Below are positions 25,076 through 36,543 of a stretch of DNA of 64,000 nucleotides, in pieces. The first letter of the stretch is position 1. Each line of letters begins with the position of its first letter. The translations under genes and the position numbers were made by a program. The notes below the pieces were generated by a model. That model saw nothing but the letters and a program-made list of their open reading frames with translations, did not search any database and was not told where the DNA came from. This DNA comes from Lunularia cruciata (Eukaryota; Streptophyta; Marchantiopsida; Lunulariales; Lunulariaceae): positions 51,088,001 to 51,152,000 of the forward strand of contig OX419757.1 in assembly GCA_948567375.1 (NCBI GenBank). The letters are read 5' to 3'.

Positions 25076-25517
25076 TCATTATCAACTCGAATCACACTCA
25101 AATTGGATTTGAACTTGTTTATCCACTTGAAAATTTGCAAACAATTGAACATTGATAATAATCAAGCCACACTCATTCTAGCTAAGAGATCCAAGGTAAT
25201 GCTTGTCGGCCTTTATTCACCATAGCCAAGAACTCAAAGCTCTAGAGCTGCACTTTGAAAGTATACCACTTACTCAACCTAGGTCTCCAGCCCTAATGCC
25301 ACCACTGATAGTCCATCTGAAAGTGAAAATGGTGCAAGTGATGGTGGGTTCCACCATGTGATTGAATAACCCTAACATGAAATCTGGTTGCCACCAAGTA
25401 GTCCTTGAGTAACTACAAATATAACTATGATTGCTAGCACTACCACTCCAACATCTGAGCAAACTAGCTTCAATGCTAAAAATATTTATGACAACTATCA
25501 TGCGTATATACATTGTC

Positions 25518-25606
25518 ACACAACATACATTGTTGTCAAAATCATACTCTATAGTAACACAATTCATACATAAGTCATACATGAACTCTAAAGTATCACA
25601 ATTGCC
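25518..25606. repeat. 90-bp direct repeat, copy 2
   Basis: Partner of 24986-25075, 532 bases away. The nearby coding remains of G2 begin to its right, so the pair may mark a duplicated or doubled LTR end. Confidence 0.8.
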
Positions 25607-26149
25607 TCCCTAGTTGGCGGTTAGGTCACTCTAACTCCAAATAGTCATCTATTCCAAGTATGTGATATGTCCTATGGTGGGCAAAGGTAAAGAGGCCGTG
25701 TGCTATCAAGCCCCATTGTCAGTCACCTGTTTTCAATCTATATCACATAAAGGATGAACTAGCTACATCTAGGACATAACCGCTATCCTTGAAGAACCAT
25801 TGTGAGGGGAGGAATCAAACATACCATATGCCATCCTCTCAAACAATTATCACACACCAACATAGTAACCATTCCACCAAAGGAGCCACATAATATACAT
25901 CATAAGACTACATGTACAAGTGCCAAGCTTGGGTCTATAATGCCATAAATTTTTGGGAGGTGGCATGGCACACAATTGCACACATGATCCTTCCAAACAA
26001 TAGTATCATGTCTTTCTAACAAGAGGACTCTAGAAGGTAAAACCTTGTGTACTCTCAAGATAGTGTGGCTTGTAGTTACATCAAGTGTTGTTGGTGCAAT
26101 CTATTGTAGATACATAATCACCTTAGATTGCAAATATACATAATCACCT

Positions 26150-27060
26150 GGATGAAATTGATGGATCGAGGGTCTATAACCTTGTCTTCAAATTGTAGTA
26201 TAGCATAAAAGATCCCTATGTTGAGCAATTGCTAAGTTTTCAAAGGCACTAGCATCACTCTCTAAAAGGTCTTTGCCCATTGAGAACATATGCTCACCCA
26301 TTAGTCTTCATCATTCTAGTCCAAAACTACAATAACATCATGATAAATGGCTATAGGTAAATTTGGATCTCTTCGATGGAGTAGAAAGTTAGGAGAGAAG
26401 GATGCTAAGGAGGATTTGTAGTTGAACCAATAGCCCATGGCTAACCAAGGTAATTGGAGATCTCAATCTCCCAAGTGACCTCTTTGCAAACCACACTTAT
26501 GCGATCTTCTCTTCACCATCTGAATCACTTTCTTTGCTAAGCCATTTGCTTTAGGGTGATCTTAAGAGGTAGTACAATGATCAATTAAGATCATGTCATA
26601 CAAGACTCAAAACTCTGTCAAGAACTCTATACATTGATCACTCAAAACCTTAACTGGTGCACCAAAATGACTAAGAACCCAATCTAGGAATCAGTAAGTT
26701 ATCCTTTCATTGGACTTGTCAAGAAGTTCCACCAACTCAATCCCCTTGGAGAAGTGTTCCACTAGAACACAAAAATACCAATGATGTCTCATAATCAATA
26801 ATAAGAGTCAAGCAAACTCCATACTCCACTGGTAACCTAAGGCCATGATAGGTAATGGGTGTTATTGTGGCATATGAGCATTGAATGATGCTCTAACTTG
26901 GTCACAAACCACACATTTGGCAACAAATTGTTGTATATTGGTTTGTATACCATGTTATCAATAGTGACTCTAGAGTAAGCTATATGTAAGCTTACTCCAA
27001 AATGTCCTAGCTCCTCATAATTATGATATACCAACTATGGCCTCTGAGATGGAAATGGTA
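26150..27060 (-). pseudogene. G2 integrase remnant
   Basis: The zinc-binding start is near 27020 (ELGHFGVS). The core follows to the left with HWYF, HFSKGIELVELLDKS, the equivalent of LSRFGA-LTDQ-EF, then DHPKANGLAKK (consensus DHPQADGLAER). Many stops interrupt it; the catalytic glutamate position reads lysine. Confidence 0.75.
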
Positions 27061-27129
27061 CTACTCTAACTCTACCATCCTCCCATACACAAAGAAGGTG
27101 TTTGGCCTCTAATCTAAATTTTCTAGCTT

Positions 27130-28059
27130 GCTAAAGGACATGGTTTTTCTCTTTGGCACCAATTGTGCTACCTACAACACTAGTGCAAAGACAATCTATC
27201 ACTAAGACATCATCATGAATGTCTTGCTCACTTGTACTAATATCTCTACTCTTTGGATTGGTGATCTTAACTACTCCTCTTATATGTGCTAAGAGAGATG
27301 TCATCAAAGCCTCAAAAATATACATAAAAAGGTAGATGCATGCCAATCTGGCACCATCTCCTCATTTGTCTTACCATGCTAATGTGCTTTAGTCTAATCA
27401 TGTTGGCTAGGATAGGGGTTTCTACTTAACTTATTTGCATCATGGTTCATCATTCTAGTTCTATGAATAATCATGAAATCATACTCTTATAAATCAAAGC
27501 CCATCATGCAAGCTTGTTAGACTCCATCAACCACTTTAGTGGTTGATGATTAGTGATGAGAGTGAAGAGGTTACTGAATAAGTAACATTGGAAATGTGCT
27601 ATTGTCCACACTATTGCCAAGCACTCTCCCTTATATGAATTATACTTTGCCTCCATTAAATTGTTGGAGCAACTATCATACGCTTCTTTTCATCATCTTG
27701 TTTGGTGAGCATTGCTCCATGCCCCAATGTACTCCAATCAATATAAACCTAGAATGGTCATTATTCTCAGAATAAGGGCAATGACAACCTCTCCTTGAGC
27801 TCTATAAAAGCTCTCTCTTGCTCATCTCCCCAACACCATTCTTGTGTAAGCTTGGTCAGCTTTTTCAAGGCGTTGGCAATGGCACTAAATCCTCTAACAT
27901 ATAGGCAATAGAAGTTTCCTAACCCAAGGAATGCTTACACTCTACTCACATCCATATGACAAGGAATAAGTGCAATAGTCTTCACCTTGGTTTGCTAAAC
28001 ACCAAGTCCACCAAAGTAGATAGTATGACCCAAATACTTAACCTGCTCATGAAAGAATC
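27130..28059 (-). pseudogene. G2 RNase H remnant
   Basis: Translated pieces include LTKLTQEWCWGDEQERAFIELK (about 27790-27860), YIDWSTLGHGAML (about 27720) and HQPLKWLMES (about 27530). These are the RNase H and preceding tether of gypsy pol. Stops and frameshifts throughout. Confidence 0.75.
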
Positions 28060-28311
28060 TAATGAGATCAATGGAAGAATCTAATCAAATGAAGTAATTT
28101 GAGTCCATGAGATCTCAACCTATCAAACACCTCCAACAAATGTCTATCCTGCTCCTCCATAGTAGTGCTATAGACCAAAATGTCATCAATATAACATCGA
28201 GTAAAATCTAATCTTATTAGGATCTTGACCATGATCCTTTGGAACTTGGCAAGTGTGTTCTTTAACCCAAATGGTAAGAACCTCCATTGATATAAATACA
28301 TCTTTTACCAT
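28060..28311 (-). pseudogene. G2 reverse transcriptase, C-terminal part
   Basis: The frame at 28068-28301 reads YLYQWRFLPFGLKN, then RCYIDDILVYS (catalytic YIDD) and LLEVFDRLRSHGLKL. It begins exactly at the right edge of insertion D, where the coding sequence resumes with the equivalent of HGKDCLYQW. Confidence 0.85.
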
Positions 28312-29472
28312 TGTCATACTTTGCCTTTCTCTCTTTGTGAACACACAAGATGCTTAGCTGTGGAGCTTATGGATCAAAGTTTGTGCATAGACTTGCCACT
28401 ACTAATCTAAGCGCACATGGTACTTAAACTAGTAGAACCCTCCACTCTTGTTTCTAAGATTCCTTCTACCGGGTAGGAGAGTAACGGGCAACCTAACCTA
28501 TCATCATAACATGCACTCCGAGTCATCACTTCCAACATTACCAAGGAGAAAAAAAAACACACTTAGAAGGAAGGAACCTAAGTGCAATGCTTGCACACCA
28601 ATCAAAGCTAATTGGGCGTACAAACAAGCATGCAAGCATAAAGAGGATCCAATCACAAGAATTTGAGAACTCTCTATGCTTTTTGTCAAAAAAGAGCTTT
28701 AGAGCCTTCTTGCTCTATCATCAAACTAATTTCAACGTATACTCCAAGCCACCTCCAATCTGTTCTTCAGATTTCAACCAACTTTTAATCCAAGTAGAGA
28801 ACTTCAATGTATTTTTGATGGGGAAAACTCTCTACAACTCATATGGACATAAATTTTTTTGTAACTTGAATTCAAGTGCTCTAGGATTCAATGGAAAGCT
28901 TGTAAGATAAGCTTTCCAATGATATTAAATAAGCCATAATTTGATCACTATAGCTACCTTAACAAGCTCTCAAACTTGGCCAATTTTCTACAATTTTCAC
29001 CCTAATTTCAGAATCCCTAATTTAGGGTTTGCTCTATAATTTTCACCCTGGGTTTCTCATCACTGATTCCATGAATATCACCCCAAAATATGTCACCATC
29101 CAATCTTGTAAGCCGTCATGGTGTAGAATCTGAAGTTTGATGAGAAAAGGATTCAAGAGTGGCAGATTTGGGAGCATGAGACATCTCCTACTCAATTGCT
29201 CTCTCCTACATCCTAGTCTCCATGCTCTGCTACAACTCTCACTCTTGATGTCCTCTTGCTTGAGACTCCTCTCCCTAAAAACCCCCTCCCTCTCTCAACT
29301 CTCCCCACCTATAAACATTAGAGTCCTTGAAAAGTATAAGATCATACATGTACATAGATTGCTCAAATGGGAACAACTCAACCATGGGTTATGTTATACA
29401 ACCTACTCCACTAATGTGGAGATAAACTAAACTAATTTTCTTTTCATGGGCTACGCAAACCAGGACACGACA
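28312..29472. mobile_element. Insertion D, about 1.16 kb, probable solo LTR
   Basis: The ends are TGTCAT and GACACGACA, so TG...CA. The flanks ACCAT (28307-28311) and ACCGT (29472-29476) form a 5-bp duplication with one mismatch and a shared A. G2 RT is continuous across it (DPHG on one side, YQWRF on the other). It has no recognisable coding domain. Orientation and family are unknown. Confidence 0.65.
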
Positions 29473-29656
29473 CCGTGAGGATCAATAACCCAAAATGCTA
29501 TCTTGGACTTGTCATCCTTGTTGATCAGCAATTGATGATATCCTACTTGAAGATCCAAAGTATTGAAGACCTCGGCATCAAAACATCAAAGATCTCCTTC
29601 AATGAAGGCATAATATACCAATCAACCCTAGTTTGTTGGTTGATAGGACGGTAATC
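29473..29656 (-). pseudogene. G2 reverse transcriptase, middle part
   Basis: The minus strand reads DYRPINQQTRVDWYIMPSLK, then FDVL, LDLQVGYHQ and KDDKSKIAFWVIDPHG, stopping at the edge of D. It is the central palm of the RT with one frameshift. Confidence 0.85.
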
Positions 29657-32600
29657 TGTGACAACCCGACAAATATCACTTTTGCGGTAATCAGGTAAGT
29701 AAAGTTCGTTCCCGTAGAGATACGTGTCAGAAATGTCCAAATACAAAGTCAAAGTAACAATTGCAGTTCTTCTTGGTTGAGTCTTTAATCTCTCAGGTAG
29801 AAACCACACCCAGAAGAGAGTAATAAGCATTGACTCGCAGTCTTGTCACAAATTAACACTCCATAATCACAAATCCATCAAATCTTTCCAAACAATCTTG
29901 ATTGTGATGATTCAGGCTCTCCCAAAAATGGCACTTCATTGCAAAACGACTTCACCTCAGAATTGTGTTTCACCCCTCCACTGAAGGCACAACTTCCTTG
30001 ATCAAAATTGCTTCACATCAACCTTGCACTGCACTCACAAATGTAGAATACTACCAACACTACAATTCCTCTCAGATCTGTCAAGGCATTGCTTCGATTG
30101 CACGTTCACTCAGGATCAAACACACAGAATGAAGATCAAGGCTGTGGAATCCAACATCCAACAAACACACTGACTTGCACTTCAAATTTCTCCAAACACT
30201 CACAAACACAATTACAAAGTTGATACTCGGAATCAAGCTTAAGCAACGAGCATTGCTTCACAGCACTTCGCTTTATCTATTCTCAGAAATTATGAGCACT
30301 GAACAACAATTCTCTACGAATGCCACTCTTAAGTAGTGAACAAATCGACAATTCTAACAACTATACCGTTCTACAACAACTCTTCTAACCTACAGATCCA
30401 AAATGACAATGCACCTATTCATATCTGCCTCTTCAAATCTCAAATCTGTTACTAATCCAATCCGATGTCTACTTCATCATTGGCTTTCAAACCCAAACCC
30501 GAAGTAACTTTAATTCCTACTATTTTTTCCTTGGGTCTCATATCTTCTACTTCTTCTACCAGATCCAGTAATTCTCTTTCCTGATCTGAAATTGCACTAG
30601 TGGGTAATCTATCTAACTCTTCATCTTGCGACCCACCCTTCTCTAATGTCTCTAATGGTAACTCCAAAGGCATTTGCACTCCTATGTTATCTACTTCGGG
30701 TTTTGCTCTAACATCTTTCCGAAGCTTTTCTATCTCTATTTTCATTAAGTCTAATCTAATTGAAATGTTATCCTCTACCTCTAAAATCTTTCTGTCTACA
30801 CGAGTTCTGAGACTAACTAACAAGGCATTCATATCTATATCCTTTGCTTGTCTTCGCCTTGTCTCTTGCACCAACAACTTCAACTCGTGCAGCCTCGTCT
30901 CTTCAATCCGAATGTTGGCCTCTGTACTTAACATTGCATTCATTTGGAGGACTATCTCCTTCAATGGCTCCAGTCTCATTTTTCTTTCACGTTCCCGATC
31001 TGCAAGCCAATCCTCTCGGTACATTGCCAACTCTGCCTCAAACTCAGCTTTCACCGACTCCTTCTCCTTCTAGACAACTCTCTCCTCCTGATTACGAAGT
31101 AACTCTCGTAATCTATCTTCTTCTCTATATCGTACCGCCAACTCTCATTGCCAAAGTTGCTTCTTCTCCTCGACACTCTCCATCACCCTATCAAGCTCTT
31201 GATCCTTTGCAGCTACTCTCACCATAGCATGGATTACCTCTACTCTTGAATCATCAAATTGTTGCTTCAAGATCTCACACTCAGCTACTTGTCTCTCCCT
31301 TGCTGAGTCACTCTTCTTTACAAGATCCTCTCGATAATTCACTTCTCTCTTCAAGTCTTCAATTACCTGACTTCTCACTACTGCCTCCGCTCGTAGTACT
31401 TCTCTTTCCTCCTCACCTCGGGTTAGACTCCTCTTCAACTCCAAGTTCTCCTCTTCCAGCCTTGCTAATACCTGCAACACAGTCTTCACCTTTGGACAAG
31501 TCGATTGCATCTCCTTCTTCCTGTACTCTAACTTTACTAACAACGGGCACACCACTTCTTGCAGGTACTCCACTCCATCACTTGCAATTACTTCAACCTG
31601 CGGAGTGACCTCCTTCTTTACCTCTTCTTCTTCCGATACTCACCTTCTTCGCTGTAGTCGTCATATCGGAATAGATGCCTCACTTCCTGAGCTTTTAGGT
31701 GCTTCTTCCTTCACCATACTCAGACCCGCTTCATACTTCACCTTTTGTCTCGAGCAAACTCCTCTTTGGATGGCGATCTTCTTCTCTTTGGGCACAGTTA
31801 CTTTGTCTTCCAACTGTGTATTGTCTTTGGCTTCAATTTCTGCCTGCACTCCTTCTTCTTCATATTCTTCTTCTGCAGCCGTTGGCGCTGATGTCATTTC
31901 TCCTCCTTCATTACTGTCGCTACTTGTATCTCCACTCTGCAGCGTTAGCTCAGGCTCCTCCTTGTGTTCTGAGTCTTTAGTCTTAAGCTCGGCATCACCT
32001 TCTGAGTCTTCATCCTCTGACTCGATCACCACCATACCTCGCCTCGGGTTGCCTCTCCGTGTCTTCCAAGGTTTCTTCGTGTCTTTGGCTTCACCCTGCC
32101 GACTTCTCTTCTTCGTATTCGGGGTACTCACTGCAACCTCCACGTTCTTCCCTGTCTTTGTGTAGTAGTCGTTGGTGCTCCTGATTTGCAAGATGTATTG
32201 CTGCTCCTTGACATCGATCTCCTTTTGCAAATCAGGATGGAAGTGCGACACCATCCGAGTTTGCTTCGCCAAGTTCAGCAAATTTAGCCCAAGGTAGAAA
32301 TGTGTTGCAAACGGCACGATGTAGTGTGGAGGCAATTTATCCCGCAAGTTCCACACCACTTGCCTTGTTCTCCCATGGAAACACCTCGCCCAATTCATTG
32401 ATTCTCCTGCAAATAGCTTGTGAAAGAACACTGCTTGGTGTTTCATCACACAAGTGGTTCTCTCCGGCTTTAGGATGGCCATCAGCGCACTTACAATTCC
32501 TCTCTTCATAGGGTCTTTGTAGCTCTCAACTTTATACCCATTCTTTGTACGCTTTGACGAGAATGCATCTCTCACTTCTTGGGTTTCTTGAGCTATCTCT

Positions 32601-33438
32601 CCCTTCTCCAAGAACGTGGCCCCTACTCCGAGCCTGCTTCCTTCCCGAGTACGAGTCTCCAATCCGACTCTGTCCAGCGAGCCGGATTTCCTCTCTTCCC
32701 TTCCTCCTCAGGTCCATCAAGACACTTGCTCTTGATGATTTCTGTCATGAAACCTGGAGCTCATGTTCCAGTTCCATGCTAAGAAAGTGATCCAAAGTCA
32801 GCTCAAGACTTTGATCCTAGCAATCACATCTAACCTCCAAATCGCATGATTTCTCACTGCAAATTCAGAGTTCTTCTTTCCTCCTCCTATCTCTTCTACC
32901 TTCTCACTATCTCTTGATTTCACTCTCGCGACTTCTCCCTTGCTCACTAACGCTATTCCAACTCTATTTCCCTTCCCACAATCACATGCAAGACGACTTC
33001 TCAATGGCAAAGGAAAATTACTCAACATTTTGTTGTTGCGAGTTTGACTTTTATAGAGTTGCGCTTCTTAGTCTTTCTTCACTTCAAGTTTCTAGCGAGA
33101 AATCACACCTCCTGCATGCACCTGTCACTATCAATCAACCTTCACGCGTATGGGCTGCCGGTTTTTGAATGGTTCTTTCTTGAATTTCTCGCCCTGACGA
33201 AAGGTTGTTAGACTGTCTTTGCCTTAGGTTGAGCTCCCCCCGATACGAAGACAATTTACTTTGGGTTGTATGCTGATAGGGCATTTCCGAGTACTTTGCC
33301 TTATGACCCAAAGTCACTTTACTTTGGGTTTCATCCCAAATACTCTTTTCTTTGCCTTCTTCGGCCATACAGGCGCAATCCGACTTCTCTATACACTTCT
33401 TCTTTATTTTGAAAAAAACAAAAAATGTGTGCACCACA
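29657..33438 (-). mobile_element. Unit C copy 1: TG...CA-bounded mobile unit with its own ORF and no RT
   Basis: On the plus strand the unit begins TGTGACAACCCG and ends GTGCACCACA; it is flanked on both sides by TAATC (29652-29656 and 33439-33443), a perfect 5-bp target duplication inside the G2 RT codons for DYR. It is 3782 bp long and carries one broken frame (30452-32662) on the minus strand. No RT, integrase, transposase or internal LTR pair was found. The ends and duplication size fit integrase-type insertion of an LTR, so it could be a giant solo LTR carrying an ORF, or a non-autonomous element. A second copy with the same ends is at 37813-39536 on the other strand. Confidence 0.8.
30452..32662 (-). 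pseudogene. Unit C protein, about 737 codons, coiled-coil rich, four internal stops
   Basis: One reading frame runs through the region, broken by TGA (31661-31663), TGA (31640-31642), TGA (31145-31147) and TAG (31070-31072). The N-terminal third has a globular-looking part with YKDPMKRGIVSALMA, FFHKLFAGESMNWARCFHG and LPPHYIVPFATHFYLGLNLL. The middle is charged and acidic (ESEDEDSEGDAEL). The C-terminal half is long heptad-like coiled coil (LARLEEENLELKRSL, MRLEPLKEIVLQMNAML), ending in DEVDIGLD. I do not recognise the family. The N-terminal part has a faint look of the putative plant transposon protein domain found with plant retroelements. Upstream, 32798-33028 is open in the same frame but separated by stops. 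Its C-terminal end is conserved at 38490-38774. Confidence 0.7.
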
Positions 33439-33790
33439 TAATCTCTATAAATTTGCCTATTTATTTAGTTGCTATGCATATTCTTCTTAGATGGCAACAT
33501 TTTAGTTGAAGCATACCCTCCATATGAAATCTCTACCAAACCAACCTCAAAAATGTCTTTATTCTGGCTCTGAACCAATGCTCTCTCCATGTCATTATAT
33601 ATAGGAGGCCATGAAAATACTAATGTATCACTAGTCAGCTCAATACAAGTACCAAGTCCTTTTAGAGCACCCAAATCCTCAAAATGAAGGCAAAAAAATT
33701 CATGGAGCTCCTCAAGAACCTCCAAACTTTTTGTCTTTCCTCTCTTATAATCTTAGGTCTAATCTTTGACTCCCAAGTATCCTTTTCAAC
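33439..33790 (-). pseudogene. G2 reverse transcriptase, N-terminal part
   Basis: The frame 33465-33725 reads LHEFFCLHFEDLGALKGLG, then YNDMERALVQ and YASTKMLPSKKN, and after one stop continues to IYRDY at the edge of unit C. Joining across C gives the DYRPIN motif in frame, which fixes the insertion point. Confidence 0.8.
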
Positions 33791-35330
33791 TGATGTAGGA
33801 TTGGAAGATGCAATGATTGATTGCTACGCTGGGCCCTTGGGAGTAGTATTGTCATCCCTCTAACTACTAGAGTCCCCACCTTAGAGCAAAAAAATCCATG
33901 CTCTAGCTACAAGCTCCACATGTCCTCTAGCTGCATCCCAAGTAGACCATACTCACTTGGATGAACCCCAAGTAGACCACTTTCACTAGTAGCCCTTGGT
34001 TGTGTCCCAAAATTCCATGTCCACTTGGTCCATTGCCCCATCATGTGCTTGAATTGTCTTGATAGGCATAGATTTCAAAATGTCCAAGTGGTGATGCCTA
34101 TCAAACACATCCTATATTGCTCCACCAATCCAAGACTCACAATCCAAGTCAAACAATTTAGGTCCATCACTTGACCTAAATTGATGCTTGGATGCCTTTG
34201 ACACTACTAAAATGGTGATAGTGATACAAAAACCGTTACCTGCTCTCTCTCTCTCTCATTGGCATTGAGGCTCCACAACTGCTATAATTGCGAGTCCCAA
34301 ACAAGTCCAAGGCCTCTCTCTCAAAAAGCATATGAGTCTAGGAAACTCATGAGTGTGGGTAAAGTTGCTTTAGGTTTCCCAACAAGGTTCACCATTGCAA
34401 TAGGTGACCTATCAGCCACTACTTCTATCTAAGATTGGTGCACAAAATCCAGAATATCATCAATAGTAAGGTGTGCTAGTCATTGAATCCCATCATAGGC
34501 ACATTGTAAAACTTCTTTAGATAAAAAGTTTGTCCACTAAAGACAAAAAAAATGGGCATGTGATCCAACTCTAGCTACATCCTACAACATGGCCTCATCC
34601 AAGAATGGATCTCATGTGTACTTGCCACCACTTGTGTACAAGAATTACCCATCAAAGGGACATTCTCCAAAATATGGGCCCAAGAAATGGAATGATGAAT
34701 CTGGAGATGTCATATTATATGTAACACCTTCCAAAAAACACCCAAACAAGGATCCCATAAACCCTAACCTTGGCCAAAATAGATATGTCGCTAACACAAG
34801 CAATCTAGAAATCACCAAATGGATGGGATCATGTCTTTTCAAATCCTATGTCCTCAATAAGGAAATGTTTGCTGGTAGGGTCTTTTGGTAACTCTTGACT
34901 ACTTATATTAATAATAACTTAGGATACCAATAGGCCAAGTGCACCTTATGGTGTAGATAGCAATCTCATCTCTTTCCACATACAAGTACCTCTAAACCAA
35001 TATACCTACTTGTAGTATTGTAGCTAGTCTAATGCTAATCCCACCAAAAAACTCCAATTGACATACTCCCTTTGTTGGATATTCCAAACAATAAATTGTG
35101 CTCAATCTAAACAATGAGCTCCTCACATGTGATGTACTATGTAGAACCACCTCTTAGAGATATTTGGATCTAAAATGGACACTTCTCTACGTTGGTCTTC
35201 TACAACTCAAGACCAATAATTGCAACCTTCTCCAACATAAAAGGTTGCACACTAGAGTCCAATAAGACCTTCTATAGTGTATAGACCTCCCTAAAGCTCC
35301 CACTAAACAAAAAAATTTGTTTGTGGTTGT
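33791..35330 (-). pseudogene. G2 protease and spacer remnant
   Basis: Around 35235-35290 the minus strand reads KVLLDSSVQPFMLEKV, matching the aspartic protease box (consensus LLDSGAQP); the glycine is serine here. Upstream, about 35330-35350, is a PRVVLLDNHK-like segment. The stretch between protease and RT is full of stops. A (TCTC)n run lies near 34240-34256. Confidence 0.6.
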
Positions 35331-35800
35331 CTAATAGGACAACTCTAGGTGTGAATTGAACTCACTTGAAAGCAGGTTTAGTTGATAACTCCTTCAACCT
35401 AGCTACTAATGCTTACCATAAACCACTAATTGGTGAATAGATCTCATGCTCCTCAACCAAGTCAGCTCCATAATCAACCACCTCTACTCTAGAAACAAGA
35501 ACCACATCATCCTTACTCTCACAAAGTGTGGTAGCTAACCAAAACATTGGAGTTGGGTCAAATCCCAATGTAAACATGCAATGGCTAAGAACAAAGAGAA
35601 GCATATAATCAATTGAGCCACCTCAAACATCATGCTAGACTCACTTTGTGTAGTATAAAGTGGTTGACTAGTATAATCTATCATGTGCTCCATCACTACC
35701 TACCACACCTGCACTAGGACATCTAAGAGCCATAGATGTTGTCTAGAATGCTTTAGAGAGTGTAAAAGACTAGGGTATTTTGACCTTTCTATCAGCCTTT
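35331..35800 (-). other. G2 interior, poorly legible
   Basis: Probable gag-protease linker of G2. A minus frame 35413-35604 is open but has no clear motif. Confidence 0.4.
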
Positions 35801-36543
35801 TGTAATACTCCAAGGACAAGAGAAGAGAGAAAACACAGATTACACATTCAAACATTTGATGCCCCAAAGGAGCACCTTCTCTTTGTTATATAGTCAAAGA
35901 GGATCTCTTCCAAGGAAGCTCCACCATAGGATTAGGCACACAGATAGGTGATGTGTCAGCAAGCTCCACCCTTGGATTACCTACTTGGATGGGTGACATG
36001 TCTGGTATAGGTCCTATCTGGTTGGTCAAACAAGCTTTGACCAGAGGGGATCTTTTAGGGAATCTTCTTGTAGGAATCTCAAAATTATGTGAGTAAGGTA
36101 CCATTGGAAAGCTCTTGACAAGACAAAGCAGGGAGGAGGGAAGGCCAGCCTTTTATTTATGGGGGGGGGGGGGAATCTGCACATTTTTGAGGCCTAATTC
36201 GTCCGTTTAGGCCTCCAAAATTGCCTTCAAAGATTTCAGGCATATTTCTGTTCCTACTCTATTAGTAGAAGTCCCCTTTTGGTGATACCTCTCTTTGATC
36301 TGTTTAGTCCATCATGTGTAATATCCTTCCAGATGTTACCAAACCAATTCTTACCTTTAAATCATATGTCTAGCTATTGGTTCTAAGGTTCTCAAGTCTA
36401 TTTCGGTTTCTGCCCTATTAGTAGAAGTACTATTTTGGTGATACTTCTATCTGATCTATTTTGACCATCATGTATAACATCATTCTAGATGTTACTAAAC
36501 CAAATTTCACATCTAGATCATATGGCTAACTCTTGGTATTACA
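35801..36543 (-). mobile_element. Family A solo LTR in G2
   Basis: 743 bases, TGTAATACTCC...GGTATTACA on the plus strand, which is the reverse complement of the family A LTR at 57012-57748, including its internal 160-bp duplication and a homopolymer run (14 G at about 36159). Flanks are CCTTT (35796-35800) and CCTTT (36544-36548), a perfect 5-bp target duplication. With no internal sequence beside it, it is a solo LTR. Confidence 0.9.

Noticed and set aside
29657-30450. An LTR pair made of 29657-30450 and 38790-39536
   Set aside because: They are in opposite orientation and each is the end of a separate unit C with its own flanks. The TAATC duplication encloses the whole 3.8-kb unit instead.
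30600-32165. Plus-strand frames of 93-186 codons in unit C
   Set aside because: They are antisense to the conserved minus-strand frame and have low-complexity Ser/Leu composition, as expected of the reverse of a Glu/Lys/Arg-rich coiled coil.
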